Of a stretch of 64,000 nucleotides of DNA, positions 38,271 through 45,356 are shown one piece after another. Made by a program: the position numbers and the translations under genes. Each line of letters opens with the position of its first letter. The stretch's first letter is position 1. The DNA comes from Synechococcus sp. HJ21-Hayes (lineage in GTDB: Bacteria; Cyanobacteriota; Cyanobacteriia; PCC-6307; Cyanobiaceae), in contig NZ_JAGQBW010000002.1 of assembly GCF_024345835.1 (NCBI RefSeq), positions 173,196 to 237,195 on the forward strand, given 5' to 3'. Under the pieces are notes generated by a model, which saw only the letters and a program-made list of their open reading frames with translations, did not search any database and was not told the origin of the DNA.

Positions 38271-39794
38271 TCAGCTCCTACTGGAAAGCTCGGCCACCTT
38301 CGTACGGAGGTACGCCAGGAAGGGCTGGGCGCTGAGGGGGGAGCCAGAGACTTTCTCGACGAGCTCTTCGGCGTTGACCGAGCGGCCGAGCGGCCAAACG
38401 GTCTTACCGAGCCAGTCTTGGAGCTGGAGCTCGTCTCCGGCGCTGATCAGGGCCTGGATAGAACCATTTTCCTGCTCAAAGGTCTCGGAAATCTGGGCGC
38501 CAATGAGGTGCCCAAGTGCATAAGAAGGGAAATAACCCATAAGTCCTTCTGCCCAATGAATATCTTGAAGACACCCCTCCGTGTCTGTTGGAGGCTGGAT
38601 TCCCAGCAGATCCTGCATCCGTTGGTTCCACTGCTTGGGTAAGTCTTCAACGGGCATGTCTTGCTCGAGCAGGGCTAGCTCCATTTCAAAGCGCAGCACG
38701 ATGTGGAGGCAGTAGCTGAGCTCATCGGCTTCCACCCGGATCAGACCCGGCTGGAGTGGATTGAGGGCGCGCCAGAAACCGAACGCACCGCCCCAGGGAT
38801 CGCGGTCCAGGCCAGAGCAAAAACGGGGATGCCAGCGCTCGGCAAAGGCGCGGCTACGGGCTACACGGCACTCCCAGAACAGGGACTGTGATTCGTGCAC
38901 CCCCATCGACGTGGCATCGCCGAGGGGCCAGGGGAAGTAGTAGTCATCAGTGCGGGGCAGGCCCTGCTCATAGAGCGAATGGCCCCACTCGTGGGCCGTG
39001 GCCAGAAAGGCCGAAAGCGGCTGACCCGGCACCACTCTTGTGGTGATGCGGTAGTCGTGGGGCCCCACGGTGCAGGAGAAGGGGTGCGCCGAGCGCGAAC
39101 GCTGGCAGCGCGCCGGGTCGTAGCCCCAGCTGTCGAGGAGTTCGCTGCAGAGCTGCTCCTGCAGGGTCTCGGGCAGATCGATGGCCGCTGGTTGGGGGGT
39201 GCTGGTGGCCATCACCTGCTCCAATAGCGCCGGCAACTCGGCCTTAAGGGGAGTGAAGAGCTCCTCCAGTCGGGCTTTGCTGATGTCCGGCTCAAAGGGT
39301 TGGGCCAGGATTTCCCAGGGGCTGCGCTGCACCGGTTCGGCAGCGGCGAGCTGGCTGGCCTGCTGACGGCGCAGGGCGATCAGCTCCTTGAGGACAGGAG
39401 CAAAGGCCGAAAAGTCATTGCGAGCGCGGGCGTCCTGCCAGACGGCATTGCCGCGCGACTGGGCCTTAGCCAGGGCACTCACCAGGGCCGGATCGAGGCA
39501 GCGCTGGCGTTTCAGCTCAAAGCCCAGTAACAGCAAGTTGCGGCGCTGCTCGAGCGAGGACTCGGCGTTGAGCTCAGCATCAGCTGCAGCCACCAGATCC
39601 GCATACTCCGCACTGCTCTGTCGTTCGTGCAGCTGGCGGGCCAATAGCGCCAGCTGTTCACCTCGCCAGGCCGCACCGGCACCCGGCATCACCGTGTTCT
39701 GGTCGTAGTAGAGGGCGCTACTGATCGAGCCAAGCAGGCGGGTGTGGTGCAGGTGCTTGTGCAGTTGAGCAAAGGCTGAACCCTCTGCAGGCAT
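38271..39794 (-). CDS. M32-family metallocarboxypeptidase
   Basis: A 507-residue thermostable-carboxypeptidase-type (Taq/Pfu) zinc enzyme removing C-terminal residues from peptides in the cytosol. The active site HEWGH (HExxH, in ATAHEWGHSLYEQGLPR) is followed by MGVHESQSLFWE, where the third metal ligand Glu lies. Upstream and downstream family segments (YDQNTVMPGAGAAWRGEQLALL; DIHWAEGLMGYFPSYALGHL) are intact. ATG 39794 gives MPAEGSAFAQL, matching family length. The far 3' end has lower GC than the body. Confidence 0.92.
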   Translation of the reverse strand: MPAEGSAFAQLHKHLHHTRLLGSISSALYYDQNTVMPGAGAAWRGEQLALLARQLHERQSSAEYADLVAAADAELNAESSLEQRRNLLLLGFELKRQRCLDPALVSALAKAQSRGNAVWQDARARNDFSAFAPVLKELIALRRQQASQLAAAEPVQRSPWEILAQPFEPDISKARLEELFTPLKAELPALLEQVMATSTPQPAAIDLPETLQEQLCSELLDSWGYDPARCQRSRSAHPFSCTVGPHDYRITTRVVPGQPLSAFLATAHEWGHSLYEQGLPRTDDYYFPWPLGDATSMGVHESQSLFWECRVARSRAFAERWHPRFCSGLDRDPWGGAFGFWRALNPLQPGLIRVEADELSYCLHIVLRFEMELALLEQDMPVEDLPKQWNQRMQDLLGIQPPTDTEGCLQDIHWAEGLMGYFPSYALGHLIGAQISETFEQENGSIQALISAGDELQLQDWLGKTVWPLGRSVNAEELVEKVSGSPLSAQPFLAYLRTKVAELSSRS

Positions 39795-39985
39795 GGGTTG
39801 GGGAAACCGGTGGCGCCAGCATGGCGCCACGGCGATAGGCACAGCTGACGCTGGTGACACGAAGCCAGATGGGGACTCTGCAGGCCCAGAGGCAGCATTC
39901 CCCGCCAACCGCTACGGCTGACGCCAACCGAGCTGAGGTGGGTGGCGCAGGGAAGGCATCAGCTTGAGGGGGAGAAGCCCTGATC

Positions 39986-40357
39986 TTGGAGTGCGCGACT
40001 GCGCGGCGGTTTGATCCAGAAGCCTCAAGACCGCGGCAAGAATTTTTTCTCACCCCGCTAAAGGCCGCCGTCCTGCTGGCCGAGGAGGGCAACAAGCAGG
40101 CTCTTGCCGACAAAACCGATGCCACTTGCTGGGACGCCGCTCGCCAACATGGGGACAGCCGCGATCCCACCGTCTTTCTGAACCCCTTCTGTCCGTTCAC
40201 CACGGCCAAGGTGCTGGCCCTCAAGGTCACCGTGCTACTGCTGCTCACCCTGCTGATCAAGGCCAAGATCCGCATCACCGCCTTCTCAGCGCTGGCCATC
40301 GTGGCCGGTGGGGCAACGCTCTACGCCACCCAGCAACGCCAACCGGCGGCAGCCTGA
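39986..40357 (+). CDS. Hypothetical small membrane protein (start uncertain)
   Basis: A frame of up to 123 residues from a TTG. Only the last ~47 residues look protein-like: two hydrophobic segments, VLALKVTVLLLLTLLIKAK and TAFSALAIVAGGATLYA, resembling small DUF-type cyanobacterial membrane proteins. The first part is not clearly structured, and GTG 40211 would give the short form alone. An opposite-strand frame of 193 codons here is Ser/Arg-rich and looks like a shadow. Confidence 0.4.
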   Translation: MECATARRFDPEASRPRQEFFLTPLKAAVLLAEEGNKQALADKTDATCWDAARQHGDSRDPTVFLNPFCPFTTAKVLALKVTVLLLLTLLIKAKIRITAFSALAIVAGGATLYATQQRQPAAA

Positions 40358-40366
40358 GCCGGCACC

Positions 40367-40490
40367 ATGGCCGTTGAAGTTGCCCTGGCCATGCTGCAGC
40401 GGGAGGGCCGCTGGTTGATGCAGCTTCGCGGTGAGGGGCTCCAGATACACCTGGGGCTGAACGCGGGCGCATCTTCAGCTCAAAACACAT
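40367..40490 (+). pseudogene. Truncated NUDIX hydrolase remnant
   Basis: ATG 40367 opens MAVEVALAMLQREGRWLMQLR, the typical first strand-loop-strand of a cyanobacterial MutT/NUDIX hydrolase. Instead of the expected WGLFGGHL plus Nudix box, the sequence shifts frame: at 40452 it reads W-G-stop-T-R-A-H-L in the +1 frame and then runs into the 3' end of the convergent DUF2252 gene. The Nudix box (GX5EX7REUXEEXGU) is absent. The residual frame closes at 40540 after 57 codons and cannot encode an active hydrolase. Confidence 0.55.
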
Positions 40491-41871
40491 CGCTCGCATC
40501 CAGGCTGCCCGCGGCGATGGCCGTCAGCAACTGGCGATGATCGTGTTCGGCCTGATCGGCATGGGTGATCGCCTGCTCGAGAACCATGGCGGCAAATGCC
40601 TTGCCCTTCTCCAGATGGGCGGCAAGGGCCCGGCAGTTGCCCGACCGGGCATGGGCTTTGGCCAGGGTCCAGGCGCAGAGCTTGCCGTAGTCCTTCAGGG
40701 CAGTGGCATCCAGGCAGCTCACATCCACCGAGCCCTTCCAGTCACGCAGCTGGCGCCAATAGAAGTGATCGCCGCTGGGATTCGTTGTCCAACCCAGGAA
40801 AGCGTCGCTGGCGGTTTGCATCAGGCGCTGTCCCTGCACCACCCGCTCCCCCTGGTGGGTAGGGGCAGCGCCGTTGAGATGGGGGGCAAGCACCGAGGGT
40901 TCCGCCTGTTTGCTCTGTAGCAGCAGCACCTCATCGGGGTCGTCACCGACAAACAGGCCGATGGCGCAGCGGGTGCCCACCGATCCCACGCCCACGGCCT
41001 TGAGCGCCGCATCCACGAGCCGGAAACGGGCAAGCAGGTGGCGCATCTCCGGGCGAATGCTGTGCCGATAGGAGCTGTAGGCATGGTCCGCCCAGCTCCG
41101 CCAGCCCATCTGGCCAAGCCATTGCTGGTCCAGCTGGGACAAGCGCCAGATCAGTGGAGGGTCGTGGCGGAAGAGCAGGCCCCCGGCCCCATCGGATTCG
41201 CACAATTTGCGAACGCCCTGGCGGCTATTGCGGCGACGGGCCGCCGCGGTGACGTCCCGGAGATGATTCTTGAGGCACCCGTCATGGCGCTCATCCAGCA
41301 GGCGTTCGAGGTCCAGCCGCGCCACCCACATCTGCAACAGGGGCATGGCGGCGAACTCGGCCATGGCTTTGGCATAGGCCCGCAGACTGCGGCGGCAGAT
41401 CTTCTCCTGCTGAGAACTGCTGAGTCCGAGGCTGCGGGCGGCCAGCACCAGGCTGGCCGCCAACCGCTGCAAATCCCACTCGAACGGGCCGGGGTAGGTC
41501 TCGTCGAAGTCGGTGATATCGAACAGCAGGCTGCGCTCAGGCGAGGCGTAGAAGCCGAAATTGAGCAGGTGGGCATCACCGCAGAGCTGCACCATCAGCC
41601 CTGAATGGGGCTGGCGGGCCAGATCGGCGGCCATCACAGCTGCAGCGCCGCGAAAGAAGGCAAAGGGGCTTTGGGCCATGCGGCTGTGGCGCACCGGCAC
41701 TAGCCAGGGCAGGCGTTGCGCTTCCTGCTGCTGCAGCAGTGGCATCACATCGCGTGAATCTGCGAGGCTCACAGCTGGCACAAAGGCCCTCGGACGGCGT
41801 CCCCCAGACTGGCCAGAGTTGGGCGCAGGCACAACAGGGGGGGCAGAGCAGTGAGCCACACCCCTGGCCAC
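40480..41871 (-). CDS. DUF2252 family protein (kinase-like fold)
   Basis: A 463-residue DUF2252 protein. Family segments include MAQSPFAFFRGAAAVMAADL, VQLCGDAHLLNFGFYASPE, FDITDFDETYPGPFEWDLQRLAAS and the later AWTLAKAHARSGN. The HLLNF and DITDFDET segments correspond to catalytic-loop and metal positions of aminoglycoside-phosphotransferase-like folds. The biochemical role is unknown. The GTG at 41871 abuts the ferredoxin stop, implying co-transcription. Internal starts near VSLADSRD are possible because the first ~35 residues are low complexity. Confidence 0.87.
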   Translation of the reverse strand: MARGVAHCSAPPVVPAPNSGQSGGRRPRAFVPAVSLADSRDVMPLLQQQEAQRLPWLVPVRHSRMAQSPFAFFRGAAAVMAADLARQPHSGLMVQLCGDAHLLNFGFYASPERSLLFDITDFDETYPGPFEWDLQRLAASLVLAARSLGLSSSQQEKICRRSLRAYAKAMAEFAAMPLLQMWVARLDLERLLDERHDGCLKNHLRDVTAAARRRNSRQGVRKLCESDGAGGLLFRHDPPLIWRLSQLDQQWLGQMGWRSWADHAYSSYRHSIRPEMRHLLARFRLVDAALKAVGVGSVGTRCAIGLFVGDDPDEVLLLQSKQAEPSVLAPHLNGAAPTHQGERVVQGQRLMQTASDAFLGWTTNPSGDHFYWRQLRDWKGSVDVSCLDATALKDYGKLCAWTLAKAHARSGNCRALAAHLEKGKAFAAMVLEQAITHADQAEHDHRQLLTAIAAGSLDASDVF

Positions 41872-42156
41872 CTAGGCCTCGAGCTCCGCCTGAACATCGG
41901 GACGAATCAGGCAGGGAGTTAGGGGAAGACTGACGCACAACAGGGCATAACCCTGGGCGATTTGCGCATCATCCAGAAACGTCTGATCGTCCTGATTGAC
42001 CTGGCCGGCGAGAAGCCTCCCCACGCAGGTGGAGCAAGATCCGGAGCGGCAGGAAAACGGCAGGGCCACGCCTGCACGCTCAGCAGCATCGAGGATGAAT
42101 TCCTCGGAATGACAGGGAAAGGAGCGCCCATCCTCCAAAGTGATGAGATGGGTCAT
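41872..42156 (-). CDS. Plant-type [2Fe-2S] ferredoxin
   Basis: A 94-residue ferredoxin. Cluster cysteines are in FSCRSGSCSTCVGRL (CxxxxCxxC, residues ~36-44) and in ALLCVSLP near 74, all four canonical. The ATG at 42156 gives MTHLITLEDG, the usual N-terminus. It is the first gene of a two-gene unit with the DUF2252 protein. It is distinct from PetF in charge and length. Confidence 0.92.
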   Translation of the reverse strand: MTHLITLEDGRSFPCHSEEFILDAAERAGVALPFSCRSGSCSTCVGRLLAGQVNQDDQTFLDDAQIAQGYALLCVSLPLTPCLIRPDVQAELEA

Positions 42157-42312
42157 GGAGAGGCGGACACGTTGACTTCCGAGCCACTTCAATCTGACCA
42201 CTGAAGGCCCACACCTTCATGCCGCATCACCGCTCTGCCGCAGGCCTGCAGCGCGATCGCAGCAGGGCCCAGATGGAGCGAGGGGTGAGGGGCAAGACTC
42301 GCACGACTTGGC

Positions 42313-42318
42313 TTGACA
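42313..42318 (+). promoter_or_regulatory. Consensus -35-like TTGACA upstream of mscS-1
   Basis: A perfect TTGACA hexamer lies 36 bp before the GTG of the MscS gene in a 197-bp divergent gap. No good -10 hexamer was found at 16-18 bp spacing, so promoter function is tentative. Confidence 0.3.
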
Positions 42319-42353
42319 GAACCTGATCAACGCCTGGATGGTGGGCGATTCGC

Positions 42354-43208
42354 GTGGAGCCCGTGCTCGCCAACGCCATCCCCACCATCGGGAGCGTCAT
42401 CGTTCCCTTCCTGTTCAAGCTTGTGGGGGCCATCGCCCTCTGGATCGTGGGGGGCTGGCTGATCCAGCTCTCCATGCGGATCCTGCGCCGCAGCCTGGTG
42501 CACAGCAGCCTGGACACCACAGTGATCAGCTATCTGCTGAATGTGCTTGGTGCCGTGCTGCGGGTGATCCTGGTGGTAGCGATCCTGGGCTTCTTCGGCA
42601 TCCAAACCGCCAGCTTCGCCGCCCTACTGGCCGGGGCTGGCGTGGCCATTGGCGCCGCCTGGAGCGGCATGCTCGGCAATTTCGCTGCCGGTGTCTTTCT
42701 GCAGATTTTCCGCCCATTCAGCGTCGGTGACTTAATCACAGCTGGTGGGGTCACCGGCACAGTAGAAGAAATCGGCATGTTTGTCTCCTCGATCAAATCT
42801 GGTGACAACGTGCGCAACATTGTTCCCAACGGAAAACTCTTCGGCGACACCATCCAGAACTTCTCAGTCCACCCATTCCGCCGGGTGGACCTGGTCGCCC
42901 AGCTGGACAACACAGCCGACCTGCAGCAGGCCATCACACTGCTCAAAGCTGGCCTGACCCAAGTGCCCAACCAGTACCCGGCCATGGCCGCCGATGTGGA
43001 GATCCTTGAGTTCACCGAGCGCGGCCCCAAACTTGCCGTTCGCCCGTACAGCCACACCGCCAACTACTGGCAGGTTTATTTCGACACCAACCGCATGATT
43101 GCTGATGTGCTGGGCAGCAATGGCTTCCCGGTTCCCAGCATCCCCGTGGCCGTGACCCCGTCCGGCGACTCCGCGATCCCAAAGATGTTGCTCGATCGCG
43201 CCGTCTGA
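42354..43208 (+). CDS. Small-conductance mechanosensitive channel (MscS family)
   Basis: A 284-residue MscS-type channel. It has three N-terminal membrane helices; TM3 carries the pore-lining ALLAGAGVAIGAAWSGMLGNFAAGVFL Gly/Ala pattern near residues 90-115. The beta domain follows with FRPFSVGDLITAGGVTGTVEEIG and RNIVPNGKLFGDTIQNFS. The size matches E. coli MscS (286). The middle of the gene is less GC-rich than its neighbours. A second, longer MscS homologue is at 46607. Confidence 0.92.
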   Translation: MEPVLANAIPTIGSVIVPFLFKLVGAIALWIVGGWLIQLSMRILRRSLVHSSLDTTVISYLLNVLGAVLRVILVVAILGFFGIQTASFAALLAGAGVAIGAAWSGMLGNFAAGVFLQIFRPFSVGDLITAGGVTGTVEEIGMFVSSIKSGDNVRNIVPNGKLFGDTIQNFSVHPFRRVDLVAQLDNTADLQQAITLLKAGLTQVPNQYPAMAADVEILEFTERGPKLAVRPYSHTANYWQVYFDTNRMIADVLGSNGFPVPSIPVAVTPSGDSAIPKMLLDRAV

Positions 43209-43463
43209 TCGCCTCAGAACTGCCGAACGACCCACCAACCGTTCGGCCACCAACCCATGCTCGGGATGCCCACAGCCCTGCCCTTCGGGACGGACCTGTC
43301 GGCGCCCGTCTGCCCAACTTCGGCTGGACAACGGGTAGGGGGGTGGTGCGCTGCCCCCCTCACTCCGAACGCCATTGCCACCCATGCGCCGCAGATGAGC
43401 TGCTCGCCCGGGTTACAGCAGACGTAGGTGATGGGATGAGTCTTTCATCGTGATGCCTCTGGA

Positions 43464-43655
43464 ATGAATGCGATTCCGGTTACGACCACCTGCTACGCCG
43501 ATCGCATCGCGGTTCTCCAGCAGATGCTGAACAGCTACCTCAAGCAGTCGAGCAGCGGCGAATGCACACCTGAATTTCTCGACCTCCTGGAAGGCCAGAT
43601 CCAACCGATCTACGCCGCCATCTGGGCAATGCATGCTGAAACCGAACACGACTGA
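43464..43655 (+). CDS. Small hypothetical protein
   Basis: A 63-residue frame starting at ATG 43464. It reads as one soluble helical domain (YADRIAVLQQMLNSYLKQS; TPEFLDLLEGQIQPIYAAIWAM). No family was recognised. The regular heptad-like hydrophobics and absence of low complexity suggest a real gene. An opposite-strand frame covering the same bases looks less protein-like. Confidence 0.5.
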   Translation: MNAIPVTTTCYADRIAVLQQMLNSYLKQSSSGECTPEFLDLLEGQIQPIYAAIWAMHAETEHD

Positions 43656-43724
43656 TCTGGGCCCCATCGTGAGCCACCTGTAGCCAATCAGCCCAGATGC
43701 AGCTAGAGATGGAATACCGCCGAG

Positions 43725-43831
43725 GTCAGGTGACGGCCATCAGCACCTGACTGATCCAAGCCGGCGGCAATGGGCACCTGCATGGGTTGCACCATTCCTC
43801 ACACCCCCCGCCCCGGCTAGCCGGGGCTTTT
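43725..43831 (+). ncRNA. Candidate small RNA (Yfr1-like 3' part)
   Basis: The segment starts with an 8-bp stem (GTCAGGTG 43725-43732 / CACCTGAC 43744-43751). It contains ATTCCTCACAC at 43794-43804, one base off the ACTCCTCACAC core of the cyanobacterial sRNA Yfr1. It ends in a perfect 7-bp terminator stem (GCCCCGG / CCGGGGC, CTAG loop) plus TTTT. Yfr1 has the core unpaired just 5' of its terminator hairpin, as here. The long linker and genomic position differ from typical Yfr1, so this could instead be a terminator for the small gene upstream. Confidence 0.35.
43810..43831 (+). terminator. Intrinsic terminator
   Basis: GCCCCGG-CTAG-CCGGGGC followed by TTTT. It terminates plus-strand transcription from the small gene at 43464 and/or the candidate small RNA. 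Confidence 0.8.
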
Positions 43832-43855
43832 GTGCAGAGGGCCACCAATAGCCAC

Positions 43856-44023
43856 TCAGCGATCGGTCTTGCTGACGATGTCGAACTCGTAGGCGCCACG
43901 CTGCTTGAGGTAGCTCTCAATCGCATCGACAACAACACGGCCAAACGGCTTGTCTTCCATCAGGCTCAGCATTTTCAGGGCCCGATGGGTCTCGTCCTTG
44001 ACCTGAACAGTCAGTCTCCTCAT
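43856..44023 (-). CDS. Ribbon-helix-helix (CopG/Arc-type) DNA-binding protein
   Basis: A 55-residue protein. MRRLTVQVKDETHRALKMLSLMEDKPFGRVVV reads as the N-terminal beta-strand (RLTVQV), helix A and helix B of a ribbon-helix-helix fold, followed by DAIESYLKQRG. Such proteins bind DNA as dimers and often repress their own promoters, commonly as antitoxins. No toxin gene is adjacent. The upstream TATGAT on the minus strand lies inside an inverted repeat (44036-44051), fitting autoregulation. Confidence 0.75.
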   Translation of the reverse strand: MRRLTVQVKDETHRALKMLSLMEDKPFGRVVVDAIESYLKQRGAYEFDIVSKTDR

Positions 44024-44035
44024 TGCGACCACCAA

Positions 44036-44051
44036 TATGAAACTTATCATA
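44036..44051 (-). promoter_or_regulatory. Promoter -10 within an inverted repeat upstream of the RHH gene
   Basis: Read on the minus strand, TATGA-TAAGTT-TCATA forms a 5-bp inverted repeat. Its first arm belongs to TATGAT, a near-consensus -10 hexamer, about 28 bp upstream of the RHH start codon. It is a plausible operator/promoter for autorepression. Confidence 0.45.
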
Positions 44052-44342
44052 CAAATTGGGGTGCCATTTCACCGGCCACTGCTGCGGCAGAAAAGCAGAA
44101 CAGCAGCAAGACGTTTTGCCACGTCGATAGGCCATCAAAAAGAATGAAATGCAGACCAGATCCGCCACCCTGTCAACGGCTTAGACATGACCAATCAACG
44201 CGACGTTGACTGTTAAAACCCAACCGAAGCGGCCAGCGCAAACGGCGCGGGCGACTACCGCGGTGATGCCGCAGCCTCGCCTCAAGCGGGGACTGGCGGG
44301 GGGTTCGTGGCACAGGCTGATGGCACCACGCGAGGGAGCCCC
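44052..44342. other. Gap between RHH gene and small gene 44343
   Basis: 291 bp with mixed composition: AT-richer near the RHH promoter, GC-rich after 44220. A basic, Arg/Pro-rich frame (44206-44421) is open here but is not convincing as a protein. No tRNA, riboswitch or strong terminator was seen. Confidence 0.5.
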
Positions 44343-44570
44343 ATGGAGAACACCAACTGGGAGATCGGCATCAACGCCGACACCCTGGACGACCTGCTGG
44401 CCGGCCAGACAGCACCCATGACCCTCTGGTTCTTGGCGGGCTACCTCAAGGGCCTCAGCGATGGAGGTGATCTCCAGGCCGGCGACCAGCGGATGACCAT
44501 CGAGCCCGATGGCGACGGGAGCTGGCGGCTGCGCTCCACAGCCTTAGGGCAGCAGGAGGAGTTGCGATGA
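44343..44570 (+). CDS. Small acidic hypothetical protein
   Basis: A 75-residue acidic protein. ENTNWEIGINADTLDDLLAG is followed by MTLWFLAGYLKGLSDGGDL and an apparent beta-hairpin end (MTIEPDGDGSWRLRSTAL). No family was recognised. ATG 44343 was used because the upstream sequence is low complexity. It lies 32 bp before the nitroreductase gene and may be the first gene of that operon. Confidence 0.6.
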   Translation: MENTNWEIGINADTLDDLLAGQTAPMTLWFLAGYLKGLSDGGDLQAGDQRMTIEPDGDGSWRLRSTALGQQEELR

Positions 44571-44602
44571 GAAGCTGAAGGCACGTCACGGTCGGTCTGC
44601 CC

Positions 44603-45250
44603 ATGGCCCTGTCCAGCGAATCGCTGCTCCACGCACTCCGGTGGCGCTACGCCACCAAGCTGTTCGACCCGGCCAGGCCAATCCCCTCAGACACCTGGGC
44701 CAGCCTGGAGGAGTGCATGCGCTTAACCGCCTCCTCCTACGGCCTGCAACCCTGGAAGTTCCTGGTGATCACTGATCCCGTCATCCGAGCGGAGCTGCGG
44801 CCCCACTCCTGGAACCAGTCGCAGATCACCGAATGCTCCCATCTGGTGGTGATGCTGAACAAGCGCAGCATCACGCCCAGCGATGCCGATCGGCTGATCC
44901 AGTCCATGGCCACGGCAAGAGGATTGGAGAGCAGTGCCCTCGACGGCTACCGGAACATGATCCAGGTGGATCTGATCGATGGCCCCCGTAGCCAAGCGAT
45001 TGCTAAGTGGGCTTCCAATCAGGTGTACATCGCCCTGGGCAACCTGATGACCGCCGCCGCCCTGCTGGAGGTGGACACCTGCGCCATTGAGGGCTTTACC
45101 CCGGCCGAATACGACAGAATCCTTAAGCTGGAGACCAGCGCTTACCAGAGTTGTGTGGTGTGTGCCTGCGGCTATCGCAGCAGCGATGACAAGTACGCCA
45201 GCCTCGCCAAAGTGCGCTATGCCAGTTCTGATCTGATTGAGCACCGCTGA
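44603..45250 (+). CDS. NAD(P)H-dependent nitroreductase-family flavoprotein
   Basis: A 215-residue FMN-type oxidoreductase of the NfsB/nitroreductase family. RWRYATKLFDP near residue 13 is the FMN phosphate-binding region, RLTASSYGLQPWKFLVI near 40-56 is the family signature, and QVYIALGNLMTAAALLEVDTCAIEGF near 141-166 is the late FMN-contacting helix. The natural substrate is unknown. Its TGA overlaps the ATG of a 33-codon gene, which in turn precedes a solute-binding lipoprotein gene by 5 bp. Confidence 0.9.
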   Translation: MALSSESLLHALRWRYATKLFDPARPIPSDTWASLEECMRLTASSYGLQPWKFLVITDPVIRAELRPHSWNQSQITECSHLVVMLNKRSITPSDADRLIQSMATARGLESSALDGYRNMIQVDLIDGPRSQAIAKWASNQVYIALGNLMTAAALLEVDTCAIEGFTPAEYDRILKLETSAYQSCVVCACGYRSSDDKYASLAKVRYASSDLIEHR

Positions 45251-45351
45251 TGACGCGCCCGGCGCTGACCGTGAAGCTGCAGATCGCCGCGGCCTTCTTC
45301 GTGCCACTGCTGGCTCTTGGCCTCTGGCTGAACGCGAAGGGCTTCTGGTAA
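45250..45351 (+). CDS. 33-residue single-pass membrane peptide
   Basis: ATG overlaps the nitroreductase stop (TGATG). The peptide is MTRPALTVKLQI, a hydrophobic helix (AAAFFVPLLALGLWL) and NAKGFW. Basic residues lie N-terminal to the helix, suggesting an N-in orientation. The stop is 5 bp before the solute-binding protein ATG. It does not match PetN, PetG, PetL or the small Psb subunits I know. The tight packing on both sides is the main evidence that it is translated. Confidence 0.55.
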   Translation: MTRPALTVKLQIAAAFFVPLLALGLWLNAKGFW

Positions 45352-45356
45352 CAGCG

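Noticed and set aside
39718..40299. 193-codon minus-strand frame between the carboxypeptidase and DUF2252 genes
   Set aside because: It is Ser/Arg/Ala-rich with no domain pattern, and it overlaps the start of the carboxypeptidase gene and the small plus-strand membrane frame.
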